Origin: Cellulomonas sp. Y8
GTDB lineage: Bacteria > Actinomycetota > Actinomycetes > Actinomycetales > Cellulomonadaceae
Reading direction: 5' to 3'
Assembly: GCF_008033115.1 (NCBI RefSeq)
Contig: NZ_CP041203.1
Location: 3,224,001 to 3,288,000 of the forward strand
Length of the DNA stretch: 64,000 bases
Shown in pieces: positions 50,477 to 58,849 of the stretch. Positions within the stretch are counted from its first letter, which is position 1. Each line of letters opens with the position of its first letter. The translations under genes were made by a program, and so were the position numbers. The notes beneath the pieces are model-generated. The model was not told the DNA's origin. It made no database searches and saw only the letters and a program-made list of their open reading frames with translations.

Positions 50477-51154
50477 TCAGGACGGGAGGCGGGTCCAGAG
50501 GGTGTGCAGGGGGACGCCGCGCGCGGCCAGGAGCTCGCGCAGCAGCGGGAGGCTGAGGCCGACGACGCCGTGGTGGTCGCCCTCGACGCCCGTGATGTAC
50601 GCGCCGCCGAGGCCGTCGATGGTGAAGGCGCCCGCGACCCACAGCGGCTCGCCGGTGGCGACGTAGGCGTCGATCTCGGCGTCGGTGACGTCGGCGAAGT
50701 GCACGACCGTGGTGGACGTGGCGCCCGACTCGCGGCCCGCGCCGCCGCCGTCGCCCGCCCCGTCGCCGTCCCCGCCCACGCCGCCGCCCGCACCGCCGCC
50801 GCCGTCCCGCCCGTCCACGAGCCAGTGCCCCGTGTGCAGCCGCCCGCTGCGGCCGCGCATCGCCCGCCACCGCGCGGCGGCGTCCGCGGCGTCGGCGGGC
50901 TTGCCGAGCACCTGCCCGTCGAGCTCGAGCATCGAGTCGCACCCCAGCACCAGCGACCCCGCGTGCCCCGGCGCGACGTCCCGGGCCTTGGCGCGGGCCA
51001 GCAGCAGCACCGCCTCGGCGGGCGGCACGTCGCCGGCCGCGACCAGCACCGCGGGCTCGTCGACGGACGACACCGCGACGGTCGGCTCGATCCCGGCCGC
51101 GCGCAGTGTCGCGAGCCGGGCGGGGGAGGCGGAGGCGAGCACGAGGGTCGTCAC
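50477..51154 (-). CDS. maf: Maf-like nucleoside triphosphate pyrophosphatase with Gly/Asp insertion
   Basis: Encodes 225 residues. LVLASASPARLATLR, LGCDSMLELDGQVLGKP and FTIDGLGGAYITGVEGDHHGV with VVGLSLP are Maf motifs. Residues 115-144 are an extra, low-complexity Gly/Asp loop absent from most relatives. Maf enzymes hydrolyse modified or canonical dNTP/NTPs to monophosphates. GTG 51154, preceded by TACGCT. Confidence 0.9.
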   Translation of the reverse strand: MTTLVLASASPARLATLRAAGIEPTVAVSSVDEPAVLVAAGDVPPAEAVLLLARAKARDVAPGHAGSLVLGCDSMLELDGQVLGKPADAADAAARWRAMRGRSGRLHTGHWLVDGRDGGGGAGGGVGGDGDGAGDGGGAGRESGATSTTVVHFADVTDAEIDAYVATGEPLWVAGAFTIDGLGGAYITGVEGDHHGVVGLSLPLLRELLAARGVPLHTLWTRLPS

Positions 51155-51160
51155 CCGGCG

Positions 51161-51166
51161 AGCGTA
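51161..51166 (-). promoter_or_regulatory. -10 hexamer (TACGCT) of leaderless maf
   Basis: TACGCT on the minus strand ends 6 nt before GTG 51154 and fixes the start VTTLVLASAS. Confidence 0.5.
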
Positions 51167-51251
51167 CGGCCAGGTCGGGGACGTACGTCCCTCGGCCGGC
51201 ACCGCCCGCGTGCCGATGATGTCCGGGGAACTCCCAGGAGGGGATGCGACG

Positions 51252-51959
51252 ATGACGGGCGTGACCGAGGACAGCGCGCGGGCCACGCGCCCGAGCGGCG
51301 CAGCAGCCGACCCGACCGACCTGCTCGACCAGGACCCCGTGGACGACGACCCCGGCTCCCCGGCGCGCGCGGCGTGGCGCCGCCGGACCGCGATCGAGAT
51401 GGCCGTGTCCGGCGTCATCGGGCTGTTCACGTCGTTCGTGCTGTCGATCGAGGCGTGGCACCTGGCGAAGGACCCGACGGCGGCCCTGTCCTGCGACCTC
51501 AGCTCGGTGATCTCGTGCAGCACCGTGGCGCTGTCCCCGCAGGCCGAGGTGCTCGGCTTCCCGAACGCGTTCCTCGGCATCGCGTTCGAGTCCGTGGTGA
51601 TCGCGATCTCGATCGCGGGCATCGCCGGGGTGCGGTTCCCGCGCTGGTACATGCTCGGCACCCAGGCGCTCTACACCGTCGCGCTGGTGTTCGCGTGGTG
51701 GCTGTTCCTGCAGTCCTACTTCGTCATCAAGGCGCTGTGCCCCTGGTGCCTGCTCATCACCGTGACCACGACGCTGGTGTGGGCCGGCCTCACCCGGTGG
51801 AACGTCCGGGACGGCCACCTGCGGCTCCCCGGCCGCGCCGGCCCGTGGGCGCGGGGGTTCGTGGCCTCCGGAACGGACTGGTACGTGACGATCGCCGTGC
51901 TCGTGCTGTTCGTGGCCGCGATCCTGCTCAAGTACGGCCCGTCGCTCCTGGCCTCCTGA
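51252..51959 (+). CDS. Vitamin K epoxide reductase (VKOR)-family protein
   Basis: Encodes 235 residues with four to five membrane helices. Cysteines in LSCDLSSVISC and active CXXC in ALCPWCLL, the four-cysteine set of bacterial VKOR, which reoxidises DsbA-like enzymes using quinone. ATG 51252, with AGGAGGGG upstream. No DsbA partner in the window. Ends in a strong terminator. Confidence 0.9.
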   Translation: MTGVTEDSARATRPSGAAADPTDLLDQDPVDDDPGSPARAAWRRRTAIEMAVSGVIGLFTSFVLSIEAWHLAKDPTAALSCDLSSVISCSTVALSPQAEVLGFPNAFLGIAFESVVIAISIAGIAGVRFPRWYMLGTQALYTVALVFAWWLFLQSYFVIKALCPWCLLITVTTTLVWAGLTRWNVRDGHLRLPGRAGPWARGFVASGTDWYVTIAVLVLFVAAILLKYGPSLLAS

Positions 51960-51978
51960 GCCGCGCGACGCACCCCGC

Positions 51979-52025
51979 ACGCACGAGGGCCCCCGGACCG
52001 CGCAGGTCCGGGGGCCCTCGTGCGT
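51979..52025. terminator. Perfect 21-bp bidirectional terminator, VKOR / DUF885
   Basis: ACGCACGAGGGCCCCCGGACC (21 bp, 51979-51999) pairs exactly with 52005-52025, loop GCGCA; lies between convergent stops. Confidence 0.85.
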
Positions 52026-52035
52026 CCCGCGCCGG

Positions 52036-53754
52036 TCAGGCCAGCGCGGTCCGCAGCACGTCGAGCGGCAGCGCGCCCATGCCGAGCGCCCGGGCGTGGA
52101 ACGCGCGCAGGTCGAACGCCTCGCCGCGGGCCTGCGCGGAGTCGCGGGCGCCGTCCCGGATCTGCTCCCAGATCCGCTGGCCGATCTTGTACGAGGGCGC
52201 CTGGCCGGGCCAGCCGAGGTAGCGGTTCAGCTCGAACCGGATGAACTGCTCCGGCATGTTGACGTTGGCGCGGAGGAACTCCCACGCCTTCTCGGCGTCC
52301 CAGGTCCCCCCGCCCCAGCGCTCCGGCGCCTCGAGGCCGAGGTGCACGCCGAGGTCCAGCACGACGCGGGCGGCGCGCATCCGCTGCCCGTCGAGCATGC
52401 CGAGCCGGTCGCCCGGGTCGTCCAGGTGCCCGAGGTCGGCCATGAGCCGCTCGGCGTACAGCGCCCAGCCCTCGCCGTGGCCCGACACCCAGCACGCCAG
52501 CCTGCGCCAGGAGTTGAGCTGCGCGCGGTTGTAGACCGCCTGGCCGACCTGCAGGTGGTGGCCCGGGACGCCCTCGTGGAAGACGGTGGTCCTCTCGCGC
52601 CAGGTGTTGAACGTGGTGACCTCCGGCGGCACCGACCACCACATCCGGCCGGGCCGGCTGAAGTCGTCGGACGGGCCGGTGTAGTAGATCCCGCCGTTCT
52701 GGGTCGGGGCGATCCGGCACTCCAGGGTGCGGATGGCGTCCGGGATCGTGAAGTGCACGCCGTCGAGCGCGGCGACCGCCGCGTCGGAGGTCTCCTGCAT
52801 CCAGCGCTGCAGCGCCTCGGTGCCCTCGAGCCGGCGCGACGGGTCGGCGTCCAGCGCGGCCACGGCCTGCTCGACGGTGGCCCCGGGGCCGGCGATCTCG
52901 GCGGCGACGGCCTCCTGCTCGGCGACGACCCGCGCGAGCTCCTCGAGCCCCCACCGGTAGGTCTCGTCCAGGTCGACGGTCGCGCCCAGGAAGTACCGGG
53001 ACCACAGCGCGTAGCGCTCCCGGCCGGCGGCGTCCTCGACGGGCGCCTGCGGGGCGAGCTCGTCGCGCAGGAACGTCACCAGGTCGGCGTAGGTCTGCCG
53101 GGCCGCCTCGGCCCCGCGCTCCAGGTCGGCGCGCAGTGCGTCGCCCCCGGCCTCGATCGCGGCCGCGGCCTCCGGGCCCTGGACGAAGGAGGTGAAGAAC
53201 GAGGACGACGGGTCGGCCAGGTCCTCCGCCTGCGCGATCGCCTCGCGGACCTGGCGGATCGCGGGGACCTGCCCGCGCGACGCGGCCAGGCGCAGCGACT
53301 CGACGTAGCCCGCGCCGGCGCTCGGCAGCCCGGCGAGCCGCTGGGCGGTCGTCGCCCAGGCCTCGGGGCCGTCGGTGGCCATGATGTCGAAGACGTCCCG
53401 CATGCCCTGGACGGGCGAGGCGATGACGTTGAGGTCGGCGAGCCACTCGCCGGCCTCGTGCAGCTCCAGGTCCAGGCCGAGGCGCTCGCGCATCGCGGCG
53501 AGCGTGATCGCGTCCACCTCGTCGGCGGGGGCGAGGCCGTCCAGCTGCGCGAGCGTGGCGCGGGCCGCGTCGGCGCGCGCGTCGTGCCCGGCGGGGGACA
53601 GGTCGGTGACCTCGTGGTCGTGGCCCGGGACGCCCAGCGCGGTCGCGCCGAACGGGTCCAGGGCGGCGGTCGTGGCGACGTAGGCGTCGGCGACGGCGTC
53701 GATCGGGGTCGCGGGGCGCTGCGGCGCCCCGGTGGTGTCGGGTGCAGTGCTCAC
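52036..53754 (-). CDS. DUF885 metallopeptidase-like protein
   Basis: Encodes 572 residues, typical for DUF885. The zinc motif FHEGVPGHHLQVGQ (HExxxxH) is at about residue 395, flanked by WWSVPPEVT, and GWALYAERL and RAARVVLDLGVHLG blocks. Cytosolic, no signal peptide. Peptidase activity likely, substrate unknown. Leaderless: TAGGGT 7 nt before GTG. Confidence 0.88.
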   Translation of the reverse strand: MSTAPDTTGAPQRPATPIDAVADAYVATTAALDPFGATALGVPGHDHEVTDLSPAGHDARADAARATLAQLDGLAPADEVDAITLAAMRERLGLDLELHEAGEWLADLNVIASPVQGMRDVFDIMATDGPEAWATTAQRLAGLPSAGAGYVESLRLAASRGQVPAIRQVREAIAQAEDLADPSSSFFTSFVQGPEAAAAIEAGGDALRADLERGAEAARQTYADLVTFLRDELAPQAPVEDAAGRERYALWSRYFLGATVDLDETYRWGLEELARVVAEQEAVAAEIAGPGATVEQAVAALDADPSRRLEGTEALQRWMQETSDAAVAALDGVHFTIPDAIRTLECRIAPTQNGGIYYTGPSDDFSRPGRMWWSVPPEVTTFNTWRERTTVFHEGVPGHHLQVGQAVYNRAQLNSWRRLACWVSGHGEGWALYAERLMADLGHLDDPGDRLGMLDGQRMRAARVVLDLGVHLGLEAPERWGGGTWDAEKAWEFLRANVNMPEQFIRFELNRYLGWPGQAPSYKIGQRIWEQIRDGARDSAQARGEAFDLRAFHARALGMGALPLDVLRTALA

Positions 53755-53761
53755 CCGGTCG

Positions 53762-53767
53762 ACCCTA
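53762..53767 (-). promoter_or_regulatory. -10 hexamer (TAGGGT) of leaderless DUF885 gene
   Basis: TAGGGT on the minus strand ends 7 nt before GTG 53754. Confidence 0.55.
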
Positions 53768-53805
53768 CCCGCGCCGAGCCGGGGCGCCCGGGCTTTTCCG
53801 GCGCG

Positions 53806-54039
53806 TCAGCGCAGGCTGCGCCGCCAGGCGTCCGGCCCGGTGCGCCACGCCCCGCGCGCGCCGGGCAGCGTGCGGGCGCGGTCCGCCCAGCCCGCGCGCG
53901 GCAGCGCCTCCTCGACCACGTCGTCGCCGGGCACCGACGCGGCGACCAGCCCGGCCACCAGGGCCGCCAGCTCGACGTCGTCCGGCGTGCCGCGGACGAC
54001 CTGGACGTGCGGCAGCGCCGCGGCGTCGCCCGCGCTCAC
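53806..54039 (-). CDS. accE: Acyl-CoA carboxylase epsilon subunit
   Basis: Encodes 77 residues. HVQVVRGTPDDVELAALVAGL at the start and WADRARTLPGARGAWRTGPDAWR at the end match the small epsilon subunit (AccE5, Rv3281) that stimulates and holds AccA3-AccD5. It overlaps the preceding gene by 4 bp, part of the accD5 operon. Confidence 0.88.
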   Translation of the reverse strand: MSAGDAAALPHVQVVRGTPDDVELAALVAGLVAASVPGDDVVEEALPRAGWADRARTLPGARGAWRTGPDAWRRSLR

Positions 54040-54620
54040 GCCTCGTCCCCGCCGTCCTCGTCGTCGTCGAACGTGACGGGCGCCCCGCGGGACGCCCCCC
54101 AGCCCTCGACGGTGAAGCCGCTGTCCAGCAGGCGCTCGACGATCTCGGCGCCCCCGTTGTCGACGATGCCGAGCACGGCGTCGATCGACTGGTCGTGCGG
54201 GGCGGCCGGGACGCTGACGACGAACCCGAGGTGGAACTCGTCGGTGTCCTCGTCCGCGGCGGGCGCCTCGGACGGCGCGGCGTCGTCCTCCCAGGTCATG
54301 CCGGTGAGCTCGGAGTGCATGCCGAGGCTCTCGTGCAGCAGGTCGTACAGCCGGGCGTTGAGCGCGGAGACGCGGGACTCGAGCGCGAGCACCCGCGGGT
54401 CCTCGTCGGCCTCGGAGGCGCCGAACTCCGCGCGCACGCCAGCTGCGGTGTCCACGTACTCGTGCAGGGCCGCGGCGAGCCCGTCCACCACGCCGTGCAT
54501 GGCGCCGGTGTCGACGCCGGGCAGCGGCTCGGGGCCGTGCGCGCCGCCCGCGTGGTCGTGGGCGCCGTGGTCGTGACCCCCGTGGTCGTCGGGGCCGGGC
54601 AGCAGCGGGTCGCCGGTCAC
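54036..54620 (-). CDS. His/Asp-rich hypothetical protein in the acc operon
   Basis: Encodes 194 residues between accD5 and accE, overlapping both by 4 bp. After [10 protein letters not shown] comes a His/Asp/Gly stretch ([20 protein letters not shown], about 11-30), a plausible metal-binding or flexible tail. The middle ([40 protein letters not shown]) is helical. The C-terminus is acidic, containing [11 protein letters not shown] recognise no family. Tight coupling suggests function in or around carboxylase assembly. Confidence 0.7.
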   Translation of the reverse strand: MTGDPLLPGPDDHGGHDHGAHDHAGGAHGPEPLPGVDTGAMHGVVDGLAAALHEYVDTAAGVRAEFGASEADEDPRVLALESRVSALNARLYDLLHESLGMHSELTGMTWEDDAAPSEAPAADEDTDEFHLGFVVSVPAAPHDQSIDAVLGIVDNGGAEIVERLLDSGFTVEGWGASRGAPVTFDDDEDGGDEA

Positions 54621-56242
54621 AGCGGGATGTTCCCGTGCTTCTTGGGCGGCAGCGCGGCGCGCTTGGTCCGCAGCACGCGCAGCGCGCGCACGATCTGCGA
54701 CCGGGTCTCGGCGGGCGCGATGACCGCGTCCACGTAGCCGCGGTCCGCGGCGTCCCACGGGTTCACGATGGCCTCCTCGTACTCGCGGGTGAGCCGGGCG
54801 CGCTCGGCCTCGACGTCCCCGCCTGCCTCGGCCACCTGCTTGAGCGCCCCGCGCTGCAGGATGTTCACCGCACCGCCGGCGCCCATGACCGCGATCTGCG
54901 CCGTGGGCCACGCCAGGTTCACGTCGGCGCCGAGCTGCTTCGACCCCATGACGATGTAGGCGCCACCGTACGCCTTGCGCGTGATGACGGTGACGAGCGG
55001 GACGGTCGCCTCCGCGTACGCGTAGATGAGCTTCGCACCGCGGCGGATGATGCCGTTCCACTCCTGGTCGGTGCCGGGGAGGAAGCCCGGGACGTCGACG
55101 AACGTCAGCACCGGGATGCTGAACGCGTCGCAGGTCCGGACGAACCGGGCCGCCTTCTCCGCCGCGTCGATGTCGAGCGTGCCGGCCATCGTGAGCGGCT
55201 GGTTGGCGACGATCCCGACCGCGTGCCCCTCGACCCGGCCGAAGCCGACCAGCACGTTCCGCGCGAACAGCGGCTGCACCTCGAGCAGGTCGCCGTCGTC
55301 CAGCACGTGCTCGACGACGGTGCGCATGTCGTACGGCTGGTTGTCCGAGTCCGGGACGAGCGTGTCGAGCTCGAGGTCCTCGTCGGTGACCTCGAGCTCG
55401 GCCTCCTGCGGGTAGGCCGGCGGGTCGGTGAGGTTGTTCTGCGGGAGGTAGGACAGCAGCGAGCGCACGTAGTCGAGCGCGTCGTCCTCGTCCGAGGCCA
55501 GGTAGTGCGCGACGCCCGACCGGGTGTTGTGCGTGGTCGCGCCGCCGAGCTCCTCGAAGCCGACGTCCTCGCCCGTCACCGCGCGGATCACGTCCGGGCC
55601 GGTGATGAACATGTTGGACGTGCCGTCGGCCATGACGATGAAGTCGGTGAGCGCGGGGGAGTACACCGCGCCGCCGGCCGAGGGGCCGAGGATGAGGCTG
55701 ATCTGCGGGATCACGCCGGACGCGGCGACGTTGCGCCGGAAGATCTCCGCGAACTGGGTGAGGCCCGCGACGCCCTCCTGGATGCGCGCGCCGCCGCCGT
55801 CGCTGATGCCGACCAGCGGCATCCCGGTACGCAGCGCGAGGTCCATCACCTTGGTGATCTTCTGGCCGTGCACCTCGCCGAGGCTGCCGCCGAACACCGT
55901 GAAGTCCTGGGAGTAGACCGCGATCGGCCGGCCGTCGACCGTGCCGTGCCCGACGACGACGCCGTCGCCCGGGACGCGCTTCTTGTCGAGGCCGAAGTTG
56001 GTCGAGCGGTGCCGGACGAACGCGTCGAGCTCGGTGAAGGAGCCCGGGTCGAGCAGGGCCTCGATGCGCTCGCGGGCGGTGCGCTTGCCGCGGGCGTGCT
56101 GCTTCTCGGCCGCGGTCTGCTCGGGCTCCGCGACGGCGCGGCGGTGCCGGTCCGCGAGGTCGGCCACCTTGGCGGCGGTGCCGGCGGGCCGGGGGGCGGC
56201 GGGCGTGGCGGCGGTCTGGTCCGCCGGGAGCTGGTCGGTCAC
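54617..56242 (-). CDS. accD5: Acyl-CoA carboxylase beta subunit (carboxyltransferase)
   Basis: Encodes 541 residues from GTG 56242, 7 nt after TAGCCT. Both crotonase-fold lobes are present: [17 protein letters not shown] (oxyanion) and [20 protein letters not shown] with [15 protein letters not shown]. The start [14 protein letters not shown] and C-terminal KKHGNIPL are typical of the propionyl/acetyl-CoA type. It transfers CO2 from biotin of AccA3 to acyl-CoA. The first gene of accD5-(His-rich)-accE; divergent from birA. Confidence 0.94.
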   Translation of the reverse strand: MTDQLPADQTAATPAAPRPAGTAAKVADLADRHRRAVAEPEQTAAEKQHARGKRTARERIEALLDPGSFTELDAFVRHRSTNFGLDKKRVPGDGVVVGHGTVDGRPIAVYSQDFTVFGGSLGEVHGQKITKVMDLALRTGMPLVGISDGGGARIQEGVAGLTQFAEIFRRNVAASGVIPQISLILGPSAGGAVYSPALTDFIVMADGTSNMFITGPDVIRAVTGEDVGFEELGGATTHNTRSGVAHYLASDEDDALDYVRSLLSYLPQNNLTDPPAYPQEAELEVTDEDLELDTLVPDSDNQPYDMRTVVEHVLDDGDLLEVQPLFARNVLVGFGRVEGHAVGIVANQPLTMAGTLDIDAAEKAARFVRTCDAFSIPVLTFVDVPGFLPGTDQEWNGIIRRGAKLIYAYAEATVPLVTVITRKAYGGAYIVMGSKQLGADVNLAWPTAQIAVMGAGGAVNILQRGALKQVAEAGGDVEAERARLTREYEEAIVNPWDAADRGYVDAVIAPAETRSQIVRALRVLRTKRAALPPKKHGNIPL

Positions 56243-56249
56243 CCGCACG

Positions 56250-56255
56250 AGGCTA
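56250..56255 (-). promoter_or_regulatory. -10 hexamer (TAGCCT) of leaderless accD5
   Basis: TAGCCT on the minus strand ends 7 nt before GTG 56242 and argues against the longer start at 56275. Confidence 0.55.
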
Positions 56256-56361
56256 GTGGCCGGACGGCGCGGCACACCTGGGCGACGGGCACGGACTCGC
56301 GCGCGCCGGGTCGTGCGAATGCCACAACGTCCCCGCGAGCGCGCCGGGCGAGGATGGACCC

Positions 56362-57252
56362 GTGGACGAGACGAACCCGGAGGGACCGGCCCGCGCCCCG
56401 CTGCGCGTCGCCGAGGTGCGCGCCGCGCTGCTGCACCCCGCCGGGCCGCTGCGCCGGTGCGAGGTGCTGCCCGCGGCGGGCTCGACCAGCACCGAGCTGC
56501 TCGCGCGGGTGGCCGCGGACCCCGCGTGGGCGGACGGGGGGCTGCTCGTCGCCGAGCACCAGCAGGCCGGCCGGGGCCGGGCCGACCACGCGTGGAGCAC
56601 GCCGCCGGGCGCCGCGCTCACGCTGTCGCTCGCGGTGCGCCCGGGCGTGCCGCGCGACCGATGGGGCTGGCTGCCGCTGCTGACCGGGCTGGCGGTGGCG
56701 CGCGCGGTGCGGGCGACCACGGGGCTCGGGGCCGGGGTGAAGTGGCCGAACGACGTGCTGCTGCCGGCCGCGGACGGGGTCGACCTGCCCGGCTGGGGCG
56801 CGCACCGCAAGGCCGTCGGCGTGCTCGCCGAGGTGGCGCCGGCGGGCGACGCCGTCGTGCTCGGCATCGGGATCAACGTCGACCAGGTGCCGGAGGAGCT
56901 GCCGGTGCCGAGCGCGACGTCGCTGCGGGTCGCGGGGGCGCCGGGCGCCGACCGGACGGCGCTGCTGCTCGCCGTGGTCGGCGAGGTCGTCGCGGTGCTC
57001 GAGCGTTGGCAGGACCGCGGCGGCGACGTCGCGGCGGCGGGGCTGGACGCGGACGTGGCGGCCGCGTGCCTCACGCTGGGCCGGACGGTCCGCGCCACGC
57101 TGCCGGACGGCTCGGAGCTCCGCGGGACGGCCGAGCGGATCGACCGGGACGGGGCCCTGGTGGTCCGGGACGTCGACGGGGCCGAGCGGGTGCTGCTCGC
57201 CGGTGACGTGCGTCACGTGCGCCCGGTCGGTGAACTAGGGTCGCAGTCGTGA
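56362..57252 (+). CDS. birA: Biotin--[acetyl-CoA-carboxylase] ligase
   Basis: Encodes 296 residues. [20 protein letters not shown] binds biotinyl-[11 protein letters not shown] and GIGINVDQ are the other class I ligase blocks. No N-terminal HTH, so it is a ligase only, not a repressor. It is placed opposite accD5, whose complex it serves. GTG start after GAGGAT. Its stop overlaps the cyclase GTG by 4 bp. Confidence 0.94.
   Translation: MDETNPEGPARAPLRVAEVRAALLHPAGPLRRCEVLPAAGSTSTELLARVAADPAWADGGLLVAEHQQAGRGRADHAWSTPPGAALTLSLAVRPGVPRDRWGWLPLLTGLAVARAVRATTGLGAGVKWPNDVLLPAADGVDLPGWGAHRKAVGVLAEVAPAGDAVVLGIGINVDQVPEELPVPSATSLRVAGAPGADRTALLLAVVGEVVAVLERWQDRGGDVAAAGLDADVAAACLTLGRTVRATLPDGSELRGTAERIDRDGALVVRDVDGAERVLLAGDVRHVRPVGELGSQS
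57236..57241 (+). promoter_or_regulatory. Internal -10 hexamer (TAGGGT) before adenylyl cyclase
   Basis: TAGGGT within the end of birA ends 7 nt before GTG 57249. The cyclase may thus be read from its own leaderless transcript as well as from birA. Confidence 0.5.
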
Positions 57253-58313
57253 CGGACGAGGTGCAGGACGGGGTGCGGGCGGCCGCGCTGGACGCGGCGC
57301 TGCTCGGCGGCCCGCGGACGCTGTCCCTGCGGGACCTCGCCGCGCGCTCGGGCCTCGACCTGGAGCTGGTGCGGCTGTACTGGCGGACGCTCGGGCTGCC
57401 GCACCCGGACGCCGACGACGTCGCGTTCACCGGCCGGGACGCCGAGGCCGTCGAGCGCGTCGCGGCGCTGCTCCGCGACGACCACGTCCGCAGCCGCACG
57501 ATGATCTCGCTGACCCGGGCGCTCGGGCACACCAGCGACCGGCTCGCGCTCTGGCAGGTCGAGGCCCTGGTCGAGGACATGGCGACCCGCCGGGACCTCG
57601 ACGACCCGGCCGCCCGGCGCGCCGTCCTCGACGAGCTGCCGCGGCTCGCGCCCGTCCTGGAGGCGCAGCTGCTGCACTCCTACCGCCGGCACCTGGCGTC
57701 GATCGCGGCGCGGTACGCGGTCGAGTTCGCCGCCGACGGCGAGACCGGGGCGGCGGAGGCCGACCCCGCCGCGCTTCCGCTCGCGCGCGCCGTCGGGTTC
57801 GCCGACATGGTGTCGTTCACCCGCCGCACCGCCGGCCTGGGCTCCACCGACCTGTCCGACTTCGTGCAGCGGTTCGAGACCGCGGCGCGGGACGTGGTCA
57901 CCCAGTGCGGCGGTCGCGTGGTCAAGACCATCGGCGACGCGGTGCTGTTCGTGGCCGACGACGTGCGAACCGGGGCGAAGGTGGCCCTGGAGCTCGCGCG
58001 GGTGCTCGGCGGGGACCTGGACGTCGAGCGCGAGCGCGGCGCCGGGGGGCTCGCGGAGGGCGCGCGGGGCGTCACGCCCGTGCGCGTCGGCGTCGTGTGG
58101 GGCCGGGTGCTGTCCCGGTTCGGCGACGTGTTCGGGCCGTCGGTCAACGTGGCGGCACGGCTCACCGACATCGCCGACCCGAGCACGGTGCTCACCGACC
58201 CGGCGACCGCGCGCCTGCTGCTGGACGCGCCCGGCATGCTGCTGGAGCCGCTCCCGGAGCGGGAGCTCGAGGGGATCGGGGCGCTGGCGCCGGTCCGGAT
58301 CCGGACGGCGTGA
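57249..58313 (+). CDS. Adenylyl cyclase, Rv1264-type with N-terminal regulatory domain
   Basis: Encodes 354 residues, soluble. Residues 1-165 match the alpha-helical regulatory domain of pH-sensing mycobacterial Rv1264 (RTLSLRDLAARSGLDLELVR; RTMISLTRALGH). The class III catalytic domain has metal Asp in GFADMVSFTRRT, substrate-site Lys in VVKTIGDAVLF, a second Asp in FGDVFGPSVNVAARL with the transition-state Asn/Arg, so it should make cAMP. Overlaps birA and the VOC gene by 4 bp each. Confidence 0.88.
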   Translation: MTDEVQDGVRAAALDAALLGGPRTLSLRDLAARSGLDLELVRLYWRTLGLPHPDADDVAFTGRDAEAVERVAALLRDDHVRSRTMISLTRALGHTSDRLALWQVEALVEDMATRRDLDDPAARRAVLDELPRLAPVLEAQLLHSYRRHLASIAARYAVEFAADGETGAAEADPAALPLARAVGFADMVSFTRRTAGLGSTDLSDFVQRFETAARDVVTQCGGRVVKTIGDAVLFVADDVRTGAKVALELARVLGGDLDVERERGAGGLAEGARGVTPVRVGVVWGRVLSRFGDVFGPSVNVAARLTDIADPSTVLTDPATARLLLDAPGMLLEPLPERELEGIGALAPVRIRTA

Positions 58314-58756
58314 CGGTGGCGGGGCCGGAGGCCGGGGGCGCGGGCGGCGGGCGCCCCGTGCGCCAGCTCCGGCTCGTCGTCGAGGCCGAGGACTACGACG
58401 CGGCGCTGGCGTTCTACCGCGACGTGCTCGGGCTCGAGCAGCTCGAGGCCTACGAGGGCGGCGACGGCGCGCACGTGGCGATCCTCGACGCCGGCCGCGC
58501 GACGCTCGAGATCGCGAACCCCGCGCAGGTGCGTCTGATCGACGACGTCGAGGTCGGCCGCCAGGTCGCCCGGCACGTGCGGGTCGCCTTCGAGGTGGCC
58601 GACACCCGGGCGACGACGGCCCGGCTGGTCGACGAGGGCGGCGCCGAGCTGGTCGCGCCGCCGACCGAGACGCCGTGGCGCTCGCTGAACGCGCGGCTCG
58701 AGGGTCCGGCGGGCCTGCAGCTGACGGTGTTCCAGGAGCTGGGCCCGGAGGACTGA
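58310..58756 (+). CDS. VOC-family (glyoxalase/dioxygenase fold) protein
   Basis: Encodes 148 residues from GTG 58310, overlapping the cyclase (GTGA). RQLRLVVEAEDYDAALAFYRD, VLGLEQLEAYEG, HVRVAFEVADTRAT and LNARLEGPAGLQLTVFQ are VOC repeats. Metal ligands are not obvious. Function unknown. Confidence 0.8.
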   Translation: MTVAGPEAGGAGGGRPVRQLRLVVEAEDYDAALAFYRDVLGLEQLEAYEGGDGAHVAILDAGRATLEIANPAQVRLIDDVEVGRQVARHVRVAFEVADTRATTARLVDEGGAELVAPPTETPWRSLNARLEGPAGLQLTVFQELGPED

Positions 58757-58801
58757 CCCGCCGGGGGCACGGGCCCGTGCGACGGTGACCTGCGCGGGGA
58801 T

Positions 58802-58813
58802 CGAATCGATTCG
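58802..58813. promoter_or_regulatory. 12-bp perfect palindrome before the MFS transporter
   Basis: CGAATCGATTCG lies 36 bp before ATG 58850, in a good operator position for a TetR/MarR-type repressor, but no regulator gene is adjacent. Confidence 0.4.
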
Positions 58814-58849
58814 CTCCGGGCCGTGGCGCGTGCGACGATGCAGCACGAG

